DNA of 64,000 nucleotides from Bacteroidota bacterium (GTDB lineage: Bacteria > Bacteroidota > Bacteroidia > Bacteroidales > Prolixibacteraceae), in assembly GCA_030698405.1 (NCBI GenBank), contig JAUYMU010000068.1, positions 1 to 64,000 of the forward strand. The letters are read 5' to 3'. The translations under genes were made by a program, and so were the position numbers. How positions within the stretch are numbered: the stretch's first letter is position 1; each line of letters starts with the position of its first letter. Below, piece by piece: positions 1-8,074 of the stretch. The notes beneath the pieces were generated by a model, which saw nothing but the letters and a program-made list of their open reading frames with translations, was not told the DNA's origin and ran no database searches.

Positions 1-196
1 AATCAAGGAATACGAAGCAGTTGTTACCAATAAAGACAACCTTTTCGTTGAACAGGCAGACTGGTACATCGGATTGTGCTATCTCCAGACCAATGAAAAC
101 AAAAAAGCAATCAAACAATTTAAGAAAATAGCCAATACCCATGGATTCTATCAGCAAAAAGCGTTAGCCATCCTTCGCAAAATGAAACGACCATGA
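1..196 (+). CDS. C-terminal end of a TPR-like protein (partial)
   Basis: The reading frame is open from base 2 to a TGA at 194-196 and its start lies left of the window. The 64 visible residues form two helix-turn-helix units with the TPR-like pattern ADWYIGLCYLQ ... KKAIKQFKKIA, followed by YQQKALAILRKM before the stop. This suits the last repeats of a tetratricopeptide protein that mediates protein contacts. The identity of the whole protein cannot be judged from this piece. The frame and stop are certain; the family call rests on helix pattern only. Confidence 0.6.
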   Translation, partial: IKEYEAVVTNKDNLFVEQADWYIGLCYLQTNENKKAIKQFKKIANTHGFYQQKALAILRKMKRP

Positions 197-426
197 GAAA
201 ACCTCTCTCTCACAGGGGAAAGATTATTTGGGAGTTCCATGTGACAAATAAAAAACAAATTATTAACACATGAAAAATAATATCTAAAAAATATACGTTC
301 TGTTCGTTCGCAATTCGGTTTTAATACTTGTTCTTAGTTATCCCTGTTCAAGCTTATCTAATCTCAAGTACGAAGACCATTCCGGTTTTTAGAATTAAAT
401 TGTATTACATATCAACTCATATCCTT

Positions 427-447
427 AGCCCGATTTTCTATCGGGCT
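427..447 (+). terminator. Rho-independent-like hairpin
   Basis: Perfect 8-bp arms AGCCCGAT and ATCGGGCT around a 5-base loop, followed by TTACTT. It lies 230 bp after the stop of the TPR-like gene and upstream of the MFS gene, so it could end the left transcript. The T-tract is weak. Confidence 0.45.
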
Positions 448-545
448 TTACTTGTTTCTAAAAAGTCCTCAGCCAATAATCTGAAAAACAATTTTGAAAT
501 TTATTTTTTTCAGATTGGCTACTGGTATATTCTGTTCTGATTTTC

Positions 546-554
546 TATATTTAC
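546..554 (+). promoter_or_regulatory. Candidate Bacteroidota -7 box of the MFS gene
   Basis: TATATTTAC resembles the Bacteroidota -7 consensus TAnnTTTG and lies about 50 bp before the chosen MFS start. The same nonamer occurs before the kinase gene at 22315-22323. No clear -33 TTTG box is seen at the expected distance. Confidence 0.4.
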
Positions 555-604
555 AAACTGACAAAACTAAATCAAAAATTATAAACCATCGAAAATCAAA
601 ACTT

Positions 605-1927
605 ATGGAAAATGTAAATCAAAAAAGACTATTTATTGCCGCCTGTCTGGCTTTGTTAGTAACTGCCATTACTTTTGCAATCAGGGCAAAAATAGAAGGC
701 GTATTTAATACTGATTATGGATTAACCAAGGAGCAAATCGGATATGCTTTTGGACCAGCCTTTTGGGGCTTTGCAGTTGCAATGTTTGCCGGAGGTTTTA
801 TTATTGACATCATAAAAACCAAGACGATTGTCTGGATGGCTTTTGGAATGCACTTTATTGGTATTGTGCTGTTACTTTTAGCAAAAGACATGACTTCATT
901 ATTTATCGCCAATGTTTTCATCGGTTTCGGTAATGGTAGTGTCGAAGCAGCATGTAATCCTCTTGTTGCATCCTTATTTCCCAATAATAAAACGAAAATG
1001 TTGAATCGGTTCCATGTTTGGTTTCCGGGTGGGATTGTAATTGGAGGTGTATTGGCGTGGTTCGTAATGGATATGCTTGATATGCGCTGGGAAGTATTGG
1101 TGAGTCTTTTATTTATTCCATTGGTAATATATGGCTTTTTGTTTTTCGGACAAAAAATTCCGGAAACTGAACGTGTGACAAGCGGTGTGAGTTATAAAGA
1201 AATGATGCGAAATATTGGAGCACCGTTTACAATTATTGCCTCGGTAATCTTGATGATTTTAGTAGCATCAGTTCCTTCATTTAGTTTGAATTTCGACAGC
1301 ATATATCCATACATCGCTGTTGGTGTAATTTTAATTTTGGTCATCGTTGAAGGAAGGGCAATCAATAAAATAAGCCTTTTGTTTCCCCTGATACTGTTTT
1401 GCATGTTATTGACCGCATCAACAGAACTGGGAACAACACAATGGATTAATGCACTGCTGGAGACAAACGGTATTAATCCAATGATTATTCTGGTGGTTGT
1501 TACGGGAATTATGGCTGTTGGACGCTATTTTGCCGGAGGTTTGATACATCGTTTAAATCCAACAGGTGTTTTATTGGGTTCATCAGTAATTGCAACTGCA
1601 GGCCTATTTTTGCTTAGTATCTCCAATGGCGCTGCCATGACTTTAATTTCAGCGGCAGTATTTGCAGTCGGTGTTTGTTATTTCTGGCCGACTATGATTG
1701 GGGTTGCATCCGAATACGTTCCAAAAAGCGGCGCTCTGGGAATGTCAATTCTTGGAGGAGCAGGTTTTGTTGCCACGTCGATGGTTTTACCGATTATGGG
1801 AAAATCAATTGAAACAGCAGGCCCTCAAACCACGCTTCGCAACATGTCTGTTTTACCCGTTATCCTTTTTGTAGCCTTTATAGTACTCTATTTTATTATT
1901 AAAACAAAATTCCCAAAAAAGGCATAA
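605..1927 (+). CDS. MFS transporter, 440 aa
   Basis: Inner-membrane permease of the major facilitator superfamily. About 12 hydrophobic segments run through the protein, with an early loop of the type GGFIIDIIKTK matching the MFS loop 2-3 signature (G-x3-D-x2-K/R). I place the start at the ATG at 605 (MENVNQKRLF), because upstream in-frame sequence reads poorly and the -7 box lies just before 605. The C-terminus is a short basic tail. It is followed 63 bp later by a nucleotidyltransferase on the same strand. The substrate cannot be read from the sequence. The position at the edge of an amino-sugar salvage island suggests a sugar or muropeptide-derived compound, but this is inference. Confidence 0.85.
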   Translation: MENVNQKRLFIAACLALLVTAITFAIRAKIEGVFNTDYGLTKEQIGYAFGPAFWGFAVAMFAGGFIIDIIKTKTIVWMAFGMHFIGIVLLLLAKDMTSLFIANVFIGFGNGSVEAACNPLVASLFPNNKTKMLNRFHVWFPGGIVIGGVLAWFVMDMLDMRWEVLVSLLFIPLVIYGFLFFGQKIPETERVTSGVSYKEMMRNIGAPFTIIASVILMILVASVPSFSLNFDSIYPYIAVGVILILVIVEGRAINKISLLFPLILFCMLLTASTELGTTQWINALLETNGINPMIILVVVTGIMAVGRYFAGGLIHRLNPTGVLLGSSVIATAGLFLLSISNGAAMTLISAAVFAVGVCYFWPTMIGVASEYVPKSGALGMSILGGAGFVATSMVLPIMGKSIETAGPQTTLRNMSVLPVILFVAFIVLYFIIKTKFPKKA

Positions 1928-1952
1928 ACTATAATTAGTAGCGATAAAAGCG

Positions 1953-1960
1953 TATTTTTG
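1953..1960 (+). promoter_or_regulatory. Candidate -7 box of the nucleotidyltransferase gene
   Basis: TATTTTTG fits TAnnTTTG exactly and lies 30 bp before the ATG at 1991, in the gap after the MFS stop. A -33 element is not obvious, so this may be a secondary promoter inside a two-gene operon. Confidence 0.4.
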
Positions 1961-1990
1961 CAGCATCTGTTAATTAAGCAAAACAAAAAT

Positions 1991-2893
1991 ATGAAACCGA
2001 CCCTTTTAATATTAGCTGCCGGAATGGGAAGCCGTTACGGAGGCCTGAAACAAATTGAACCAGTTGGACCCAGCGGGGAAACAATTCTTGAATATTCAGT
2101 ATATGACGCTATTCGCGCCGGATTTGGTAAAGTTGTATTCGTTATTCGCGAAAGCTTTGCTAAAGACTTTAAAGCCCGTTTTGAATCAAAATTGGCAGGT
2201 AAAATTGATATCGAATACGTTTATCAGGAAACAAACATGTTGCCGGAGGGTTTTACACTTCCTGAAAATCGCGAAAAACCATGGGGAACCGGTCATGCAG
2301 TGCTTATGGCCAGGGATGTGATTCACGAGCCATTTGCAGCCATCAATGCCGATGATTTTTATGGCGCTGAAGCTTATCAGGTTATAGCTGATTTTCTGAC
2401 CAAATCAGTCACGGAAAATACCTACTCGATGATTGGTTATCAGCTCGACAAAACGCTCTCTGATTTTGGAAGTGTTTCGCGTGGAATTTGTGAAACCAAC
2501 AAAAACAATTTACTGACAAAAATTACTGAAACCCATAAAATCAGGCAGGAAGGCAATACCATTCTTTGCGAATCAGAAAGTAAAGAAACTGTTGAAATGA
2601 CAGGCAAGGAAACTGTTTCAATGAATTTCTGGGGATTCCATCCGTCAGTATTCAAAAATATTGAAAATCAATTTATTGACTTTCTAAAAACCAGCATCGA
2701 AATCCCAAAATCTGAATTTTATATTCCTTTTGTGGTGTTTGAGATGATCAGAGCCGGACAAACAAAGGTTGAAGTTTTGAAAGCTGATTCACCTTGGTTT
2801 GGTGTAACTTATCAGGAAGACAAACCATTTGTAATTGATCAAATTCAGAAATTAACCGACCAGGGAGTTTATCCAGGTAAACTTTGGCAATAG
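1991..2893 (+). CDS. NDP-sugar pyrophosphorylase family nucleotidyltransferase, 300 aa
   Basis: Cytoplasmic enzyme expected to join a sugar-1-phosphate to a nucleoside triphosphate. The N-terminus has the signature LAAGMGSRYGGLKQ (residues about 6-19; nucleotide and phosphate loop with the essential Arg and Lys). Residues near 110-120 read INADDFYG, the metal-binding Asp region of the GT-A-like fold. Start ATG at 1991 (MKPTLLILAAG) puts the motif at the correct distance. At 300 residues it is longer than Pseudomonas MurU (about 220) and closer in size to UTP-glucose-1-phosphate uridylyltransferase-like proteins. Substrate unknown. Its place beside amino-sugar genes makes a hexosamine-1-phosphate plausible. 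Confidence 0.85.
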   Translation: MKPTLLILAAGMGSRYGGLKQIEPVGPSGETILEYSVYDAIRAGFGKVVFVIRESFAKDFKARFESKLAGKIDIEYVYQETNMLPEGFTLPENREKPWGTGHAVLMARDVIHEPFAAINADDFYGAEAYQVIADFLTKSVTENTYSMIGYQLDKTLSDFGSVSRGICETNKNNLLTKITETHKIRQEGNTILCESESKETVEMTGKETVSMNFWGFHPSVFKNIENQFIDFLKTSIEIPKSEFYIPFVVFEMIRAGQTKVEVLKADSPWFGVTYQEDKPFVIDQIQKLTDQGVYPGKLWQ

Positions 2894-2912
2894 GGTTGAG
2901 CAATATTACATC

Positions 2913-2941
2913 AAAAAGATACTTCTTTGGAGTATCTTTTT
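2913..2941. terminator. Bidirectional terminator between convergent genes
   Basis: Perfect 11-bp arms AAAAAGATACT / AGTATCTTTTT with a 7-base loop, so it has a T-run on both strands. It sits between the plus-strand nucleotidyltransferase (stop 2893) and the minus-strand URO-D-like gene (stop 2949). Confidence 0.85.
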
Positions 2942-2948
2942 GATCTTT

Positions 2949-3980
2949 TTAATGGTTAATTGAGTCAATCATAGCCAGATAATTATCAATGGGTACATAA
3001 GAAGGGATGCTGTTTCCTGATCCGAGTGCATAAGCTTGTGATCCGGTCAGTTCCAACATCTTTCGGCATCGTTTTCTTATTGCTTCCGGTTCACTTCGAA
3101 CCAAAAAATCCATATCGATACCGCCCAGAATTGCAATCCTTTCATGCCACAATTTCCAGGCTTGCTCGACGGCCAGAATATTATCCTCAAACGAATGTTT
3201 GGCATCGTATTTTAGTTCGTCAACGATGATATCCATTATTTCGGTAAGATTTCCGCAGGAATGCAAAATGGCGTATTTCCCATTCTGATGTATTGTTTCC
3301 ACTATCTTTTTGTGCCACGGAAAAACAAACTGGCGAAGCATATCAGGAGAAAGAATTGTTTGCGTTTTGAAACCCCAGTCGTCGTTTACTATCAATGCGC
3401 CAATTGGTTCTATGGCACTGCATATTTCATAAAAACGCAGTAATCGTGAACCAACTTCATCAAAAATAGCTTTGGTCAAATCTTCATCTTCATAAATCAT
3501 AAAACAAAGCCGCTCAAAACCAACCAGATCTATCACATTTTCGAGAACTCCCCCGGGAGCAGAAACAATGAATTTCATTCCTGAAGGGAGTTCCAATGAC
3601 AAATCTTGTAACAATTCAAAGTTGCCCTGCTCCGGATTTGGCCAGTTGTACGAATCAAATGATTTTCGATCAGTTATTGCAGAACCTTCGTTGAGAGAAA
3701 CGGTGGCCTTTTTCTCATGATCGGTATTTTCGAATGAGAACGCGTTGAAATAGCGCGAAGGAATGGTGGCATAATCGTATCCAACTTTGTGAAAAAACCT
3801 GATAATTGCCCGAATCTGATCTACCTGGTTGTCCAGCGATGCAAACGATTCGCCATTGACATACGAAATCAAATCTCCGTTGACAAAATACTCGAAAAGT
3901 ACCGGTCTGTCAGGTTTCTGACGGCGAAGTACTTTTTCGAGCTGGCCAAAATCGGCTGGATATCTTCTGGTTGAAATCAA
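2949..3980 (-). CDS. URO-D family protein (uroporphyrinogen decarboxylase-like / methyltransferase type), 343 aa
   Basis: TIM-barrel protein of the uroporphyrinogen decarboxylase superfamily. Motifs include RRQKPDRPVLFEYF near the N-terminus, IVNDDWGFKTQ mid-protein and ILHSCGNLTEIMDII near residue 240. The H-x-C pair is a zinc/substrate-methyl site in MtaA-like corrinoid methyltransferases rather than in HemE. The only start in frame after the upstream stop that gives a normal N-terminus is a TTG at 3980. No other heme genes are near. The neighbours are a sugar nucleotidyltransferase and the NamZ gene, so a heme role is unlikely. Family is sure; reaction is not. Confidence 0.8.
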   Translation of the reverse strand: MISTRRYPADFGQLEKVLRRQKPDRPVLFEYFVNGDLISYVNGESFASLDNQVDQIRAIIRFFHKVGYDYATIPSRYFNAFSFENTDHEKKATVSLNEGSAITDRKSFDSYNWPNPEQGNFELLQDLSLELPSGMKFIVSAPGGVLENVIDLVGFERLCFMIYEDEDLTKAIFDEVGSRLLRFYEICSAIEPIGALIVNDDWGFKTQTILSPDMLRQFVFPWHKKIVETIHQNGKYAILHSCGNLTEIMDIIVDELKYDAKHSFEDNILAVEQAWKLWHERIAILGGIDMDFLVRSEPEAIRKRCRKMLELTGSQAYALGSGNSIPSYVPIDNYLAMIDSINH

Positions 3981-4019
3981 TTTGGTACTCGTTAAAATGC
4001 AACTATCTGAAAATTAATT

Positions 4020-4205
4020 CAACCCCTATCAGGGTTGATATCTGGATTACTTCATTCTCCGTGGGTTATCACCCACGGTTATTCATATTTAATCCTTTCA
4101 GGATTTTTTACGCAGCGAAAGTCCTTCGGACTTTAATTTGAATAACCACCGGTAAAACCGGTGGTGGTATGGCATCTTGCCTCCTAGAACCCCGAAGCGG
4201 GTTCA
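4020..4205. repeat. REPIN-like bipartite hairpin element, copy 1
   Basis: Six hairpins in 186 bp. In order: CAACCC/GGGTTG (4020-4037), CCGTGGGT/ACCCACGG (4059-4078) followed by GGTTATTCAT, AATCCT/AGGATT (4091-4105), AAAGTCC/GGACTTT (4118-4134), then TTTGAATAACC (4137-4147) leading into ACCACCGGT/ACCGGTGGT (4145-4165), and GAACCC/GGGTTC (4187-4205). The two halves are inverted around the centre. Four further loci show the same plan with other stem sequences. Confidence 0.8.
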
Positions 4206-4218
4206 ACATCTCATTCTC

Positions 4219-5451
4219 TCATTTATACAAATAATATTTCTTCGATAGCTGTTGAAATGCCACTTCATCTTTGCGCCAATAGGGCAACATATCAGCCACT
4301 TTCATATTTTTCGACATCAGCAAACGAATCTGATCCGAGCCGCAAACTTTGTCGAACATGTCGTAACGTTTTTCAGTATCCGGACCAAAACATTTTTTAT
4401 CAGGATATAAAGCAGCCATTTCCTGCATCACGTAAAACTGAATTTCTGTCAGCCGTACTTTTTTATAATCGGTCAGGTAAAATTGCACTCCTGAATAATT
4501 CTTCCCTTGCCCAACTGCGTAAAACGGCTTCAGGAAAATGGGACGAAACAAAACTCCGGGCAATTGCAAGTCGTTCAAGCGTTTGGCCAGTGCTGAGGCA
4601 TCAATCGAATCTTTGGCAAAAATCTGGAACGGAAGCGTGTACCCCACTCCTATCGACATAAAACTAAACTCTCCTAAAATTCCTGAAGCGGCATAATAAA
4701 AAGACGAAGTGGCGTGCGGAACGTGTGGTGAGGTCAGCACCCAAGGCAAACCTGTCTGGTCAAACGTCATTTTTCGTTTCCAGCCTTTCATCGAAACAAC
4801 AGTCAATTTACATTGAGTTCCCAACATTTTTTCGCCATTCAGCAGTTTGGCCAGTTCGCCGCAAGTCAATCCGTACAGATACGGAATTTTAAACTGGCTA
4901 ACGAACGAAATAAATTTGTCTTCCGCCAGATTACCTTCAACTTTTAGTCCTCCAACGGGATTTGGACGATCGAGCACCACCATTTCAATGTTGTTTTCGG
5001 CAGCGGCTTCCATCGCCAGCCCCATCGTGCTGATATATGTGTATGAACGACAGCCAATATCCTGAATGTCATAAACCAACACATCCACATCTTTCAGCAT
5101 TTCGGCATTGGCCTTGCGGGTTTTGCCGTAAAGCGAATACACAGGAATTCCGGTTTGCTTGTCGATGGTGGTTTCCACTTTATCTCCGGCATACACATCG
5201 CCGCGAACTCCATGTTCAGGGCCATAAAGCGCCACCAGCTTCACTCCGGGCGCTTCGTTCAGAATATCGACGGTCGATTTCAACTGCGAATCGACGCCGG
5301 TTGGATTGGTAATCAGGCCAACCCGTTTGCCCTGAAGGATTTTGAAATTATTTTCCCGCAAAACTTCAATTCCGGTTTTTACCTTTGATGCGGCAAAGGC
5401 ATTCAAAATCAGGAATGAAAAAAGGGTAATTAATAAGGTTTTTGTTTTCAT
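4219..5451 (-). CDS. namZ: DUF1343 exo-beta-N-acetylmuramidase (NamZ-like, GH171), 410 aa
   Basis: NamZ enzymes release MurNAc from the non-reducing end of peptidoglycan fragments. The DUF1343 signatures are present in order: YGPEHGVRGD near residue 80, YDIQDIGCRSYTYISTM near 125-140, VLDRPNPVGG near 160 and PYLYGLTCGELAKLLNGE near 190. Start is the ATG at 5451 (MKTKTLLITLFSFLILNAFA), a clear Sec signal peptide. An upstream in-frame ATG would add residues that come only from a palindromic repeat at 5466-5500. The protein is probably periplasmic or surface-exposed. The neighbouring gene encodes a GH3-C/serine hydrolase protein, and murK-like and murQ genes lie 17 kb away, supporting a MurNAc recovery role. 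Confidence 0.88.
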   Translation of the reverse strand: MKTKTLLITLFSFLILNAFAASKVKTGIEVLRENNFKILQGKRVGLITNPTGVDSQLKSTVDILNEAPGVKLVALYGPEHGVRGDVYAGDKVETTIDKQTGIPVYSLYGKTRKANAEMLKDVDVLVYDIQDIGCRSYTYISTMGLAMEAAAENNIEMVVLDRPNPVGGLKVEGNLAEDKFISFVSQFKIPYLYGLTCGELAKLLNGEKMLGTQCKLTVVSMKGWKRKMTFDQTGLPWVLTSPHVPHATSSFYYAASGILGEFSFMSIGVGYTLPFQIFAKDSIDASALAKRLNDLQLPGVLFRPIFLKPFYAVGQGKNYSGVQFYLTDYKKVRLTEIQFYVMQEMAALYPDKKCFGPDTEKRYDMFDKVCGSDQIRLLMSKNMKVADMLPYWRKDEVAFQQLSKKYYLYK

Positions 5452-5465
5452 GTTTAAAAGTATTA

Positions 5466-5500
5466 AGCCCCCTCCAAACCTCCCCCAAAAGGGGAGGCTT
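5466..5500. repeat. GC-rich palindromic repeat in the namZ leader
   Basis: On the minus strand it reads AAGCCTCCCC, a short loop, then GGGGAGG-type sequence and a G-rich tail. The arms CCTCCCC (5479-5485) and GGGGAGG (5491-5497) pair. A near-identical copy lies at 16085-16120. Both end 14 nt upstream of a start codon (5451 and 16070). Confidence 0.75.
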
Positions 5501-5553
5501 AAAGATTGCACATTCGTCATTTAGAAATTTTCAATTTTTTCATCGTCATATCG

Positions 5554-5659
5554 CGGACGGTTTTGATATCTGATCTTTGTTCCCGGAGTTCCGTTTCACT
5601 CCACTCCGGGCTACAATCCGCCAGCTATCGGATCACCGCTAGGCGGTTTTTGGCGGATT
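5554..5659. repeat. Hairpin-rich spacer with three palindromes
   Basis: CGGACGG (5554-5560) is a half copy of the CCGTCCG...CGGACGG element found at 10.7, 11.1 and 14.6 kb. CCCGGAGT/ACTCCGGG form a stem at 5582-5609. AATCCGCCA/TGGCGGATT form a stem at 5615-5659 with an internal small hairpin. No coding potential is seen. Confidence 0.6.
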
Positions 5660-5699
5660 CAAATCTTCACCGATCTGCCACTTAATTTATCACTCACTC

Positions 5700-5735
5700 A
5701 ATCTTCTTCAATCTTCTTCAATCTTCTTCAATCTT
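5700..5735. repeat. 10-bp tandem repeat across a stop codon
   Basis: The unit ATCTTCTTCA occurs three times in a row (5701-5730) plus half a unit. It overlaps the last codons and the stop (5708-5710) of the next minus-strand gene, which therefore ends KKIEED. Because 10 is not a multiple of three, a change in copy number would alter the C-terminus. Confidence 0.8.
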
Positions 5736-7612
5736 TTATAAATCGCCGATAAAATCTCGGTTCGCACATTTAAATCGCTGATCAGGTTGTTATTTCGCGT
5801 CGGGCAAACGCGGTTCGACAGAAAAACATACATCAACCCGCATTTCGGATCCATCCAAACAAAAGTTCCGGTAAACCCGGAATGTCCAAAACTTTCGGGG
5901 CTCACTTCCGGGCATGGGTAAGCATCTGCCGGTTTCAAGGAATCCAGCTTCAGCGATGGTTTATCGAAAATCAGCCCTCGGCGGTTGTTGTTCTGCGGAA
6001 ACTGAATCCGCGTAAATTCCTTCATCGTGGCTTCACTCACGTATTGTTTTCCGCCGTAAGTTCCCATTTGCAAATACATCTGCATCAGTTTGCCCAAATC
6101 ATTTGCAGAACCAAACAAACCTGCATTTCCTGAAATTCCGCCCAACACGGCAGCAGATTCGTCGTGAACAGTTCCCTGCAATTGCTGAAAACGGTAATAA
6201 TCATCGAGTTCGGTTGGTGCAATCCTTCCACGTGTAAATTTCTGCAAAGGCAAATAAGTGAGTTCGTTGGCGCCCAGGGGACGATAAAAATTCGATTCAA
6301 GATACTGGTTAAAATCTGTTCCGGAAATATGCTCAACAATTTGAGGCGTAATCACCAGCGGTAAATCACTGTAAACATATTTGCCACGATTTTTCAAAGC
6401 TGATTTGCGGATATCGCGGTTTACTATTTTCAAAAACCGGTTGTCGAGAAAAATGCCGGGAGCCACACAAAGGGTATGTTTTTCATCGGGTTGCATCGAG
6501 TACCATTTGGACAAAAGCTTTCCGTCTTTCATCGTCTGCTTCCAAAAGCCAATAAACGGAACCAGTCCCGACTGATGGGCATACAGTTCGCGAACATTGA
6601 TATCCGCTTTGTTTGAACGATGAAACAGACGGTTTTCCCAATCCGGAAAATATTTAGCAACAGGCTTATCCAGTTCAATTTTACCTTCGTCATACAATTT
6701 CAGGATTCCGGGTAAACCTCCGCTTATTTTGGTCACAGAAGCCAAATCGTAAATATCATCTTCACGGCTTGAGCGAAGATTTTCAAAAGTATGGTAACCG
6801 TAAGCTTTCCTGAAAATGATTTTTCCGTCTTTGGCAACCAGCACATTGCAGCCCGGAAAAGCCTTTTTATCGAGTGCATTATTTACAATCGAATCAATAT
6901 CTCCGATCAGCGAAGCCGATGAGATTCCAACTTCTTCAGCCAGCGTATATTTCAGGCGGATAGGTTTTTCAATGACAATTCCCGCATCTTTTGGATAAGT
7001 TTCTCCAATATTTTCCAGTAGTTTTCCTGAAACGCCAATGCCTCCAAAAATCAGTTGGGCAGAGAGCGATTGGGTCAGGCTATCGTTATCGAATGCCAGA
7101 ATCAGTCCGTCTGGTTTTCCTGAAATTTTCAGGCTTTCAAAAATTCCAGGGTTGCAGAACCAGCTAATGACCGAAGTTTTACGGTTAAGAAAATTGATGA
7201 ATTCTGCAAATTCAGGAGCGGTTGAAACCTGATGAATTCCAGCAATAATCAAGTTAAAATCTTTCAGTTTAGCTTGCATTTCGGCCAATTCCTGTGATGT
7301 AAAATTCTCCGGAGGATTGAAGAAATCCACTTTCATATAATTGGCCAGCATGTGTTGAAATTCAGTCACACTTTCCGAGCCAACTGAAATTGCCGCAATT
7401 TTCAGGGTATCTAACCGATCCAGCGGAATCAGGTTATTTTTGTTTTCAAGCAAAGTCAACGAGGCTTCAATTTGCTGCCGCTTTTTCAGTTCGGCTTCCT
7501 GATCGTTTATTGTTCTGCACGAAACAAATGCAACACCCAAGGCTGGCAAAAAGGACCAACACAAAACCACTAACACTATTTTAAAAAGGAAACCCGACTT
7601 GCTTATCTTCAT
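5708..7612 (-). CDS. GH3 C-terminal domain fused to beta-lactamase-like serine hydrolase, 634 aa
   Basis: Exported protein; the N-terminus is a signal sequence ending near Cys34 (possible lipoprotein). Residues about 50-215 match the GH3 C-terminal alpha/beta sandwich (ASLTLLENKNNLIPL then TLKIAAISVG). Residues about 235-634 are a class C beta-lactamase/transpeptidase-like domain with the SxxK motif SVTK (about residue 292), YSD (YxN-like) near 430 and HSGFTGT as the third motif. In related Bacteroidota proteins of about 1000 aa this pair follows a GH3 barrel (NagZ-like N-acetylglucosaminidase). The barrel is absent here, so glycosidase activity is doubtful. ATG at 7612 is preferred over GTG at 7618. 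Likely acts on muropeptides with NamZ next door. Confidence 0.82.
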   Translation of the reverse strand: MKISKSGFLFKIVLVVLCWSFLPALGVAFVSCRTINDQEAELKKRQQIEASLTLLENKNNLIPLDRLDTLKIAAISVGSESVTEFQHMLANYMKVDFFNPPENFTSQELAEMQAKLKDFNLIIAGIHQVSTAPEFAEFINFLNRKTSVISWFCNPGIFESLKISGKPDGLILAFDNDSLTQSLSAQLIFGGIGVSGKLLENIGETYPKDAGIVIEKPIRLKYTLAEEVGISSASLIGDIDSIVNNALDKKAFPGCNVLVAKDGKIIFRKAYGYHTFENLRSSREDDIYDLASVTKISGGLPGILKLYDEGKIELDKPVAKYFPDWENRLFHRSNKADINVRELYAHQSGLVPFIGFWKQTMKDGKLLSKWYSMQPDEKHTLCVAPGIFLDNRFLKIVNRDIRKSALKNRGKYVYSDLPLVITPQIVEHISGTDFNQYLESNFYRPLGANELTYLPLQKFTRGRIAPTELDDYYRFQQLQGTVHDESAAVLGGISGNAGLFGSANDLGKLMQMYLQMGTYGGKQYVSEATMKEFTRIQFPQNNNRRGLIFDKPSLKLDSLKPADAYPCPEVSPESFGHSGFTGTFVWMDPKCGLMYVFLSNRVCPTRNNNLISDLNVRTEILSAIYKRLKKIEED

Positions 7613-7635
7613 ATTCACAACTTTTTAATGTTCAA

Positions 7636-8073
7636 TCATCTGCACCATTCATCCTGCTCAATTCTGGCTTCTTCGGTTGAATCAAACTTTTTGAGCGGAA
7701 TCCGATTTTTCCGGGCACCGGCAAAAAGTACCAACCGATGGTCTTCCATGGGACTTTCAAGCTCCCGGTTACCCCTGCTAAATGTTCTCCATGTTTTTCT
7801 TGATTTCAAAATTCCGATCTTCATTTCAGGTTTGATATCAACCCATTTCCCAGTTTTGACAATACCGAATAACACATCAGAATGCCTGACTTTTTTCTCG
7901 TCGAAATCAATTTCAGTGCATGAAAAGGTAAAGCCAAGAAATGCTCCGAGCAAAATATTAATGAGCGCAGATAAGGAAAACCAAAATAAAATTAAACCCG
8001 ATGCAAACAGGACGATTCCGGCAACAGAGGCGACCGGTCCAAAAGTTTTATCAAGTTTAAAGGTGGTTTTCAT
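7636..8073 (-). CDS. Small membrane protein with two TM segments, 145 aa, unknown function
   Basis: Two hydrophobic segments (about residues 12-32 and 36-52: VAGIVLFASGLILFWFSL and a second one) are followed by a soluble part rich in charged residues that could be a small beta domain (KVRHSDVLFGIVKTGKWVDI). I recognise no family with confidence. It lies 1 bp after the DUF4922 gene stop on the same strand and 23 bp before the GH3-C/hydrolase gene, so it is probably co-transcribed with them. The codon pattern and clean spacing support a real gene. Confidence 0.7.
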   Translation of the reverse strand: MKTTFKLDKTFGPVASVAGIVLFASGLILFWFSLSALINILLGAFLGFTFSCTEIDFDEKKVRHSDVLFGIVKTGKWVDIKPEMKIGILKSRKTWRTFSRGNRELESPMEDHRLVLFAGARKNRIPLKKFDSTEEARIEQDEWCR

Positions 8074-8074
8074 T

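Larger units (their letters stand above)
197..604. other. Intergenic region upstream of the MFS gene
   Basis: 408 bp without a convincing gene. A 70-codon open stretch (328-540) has no recognisable features and unusual composition, so I do not call it. The region is AT-rich and holds one strong hairpin (427-447) and a candidate -7 box (546-554), listed separately. Confidence 0.6.

Noticed and set aside
328-540. 70-codon frame before the MFS gene
   Set aside because: It spans a terminator-like hairpin and has no recognisable pattern.
2949-3980. HemE (heme biosynthesis) as the identity of the URO-D-like gene
   Set aside because: The HSCG motif fits the methyltransferase-type branch, no heme genes are near, and the N-terminus is not that of HemE.
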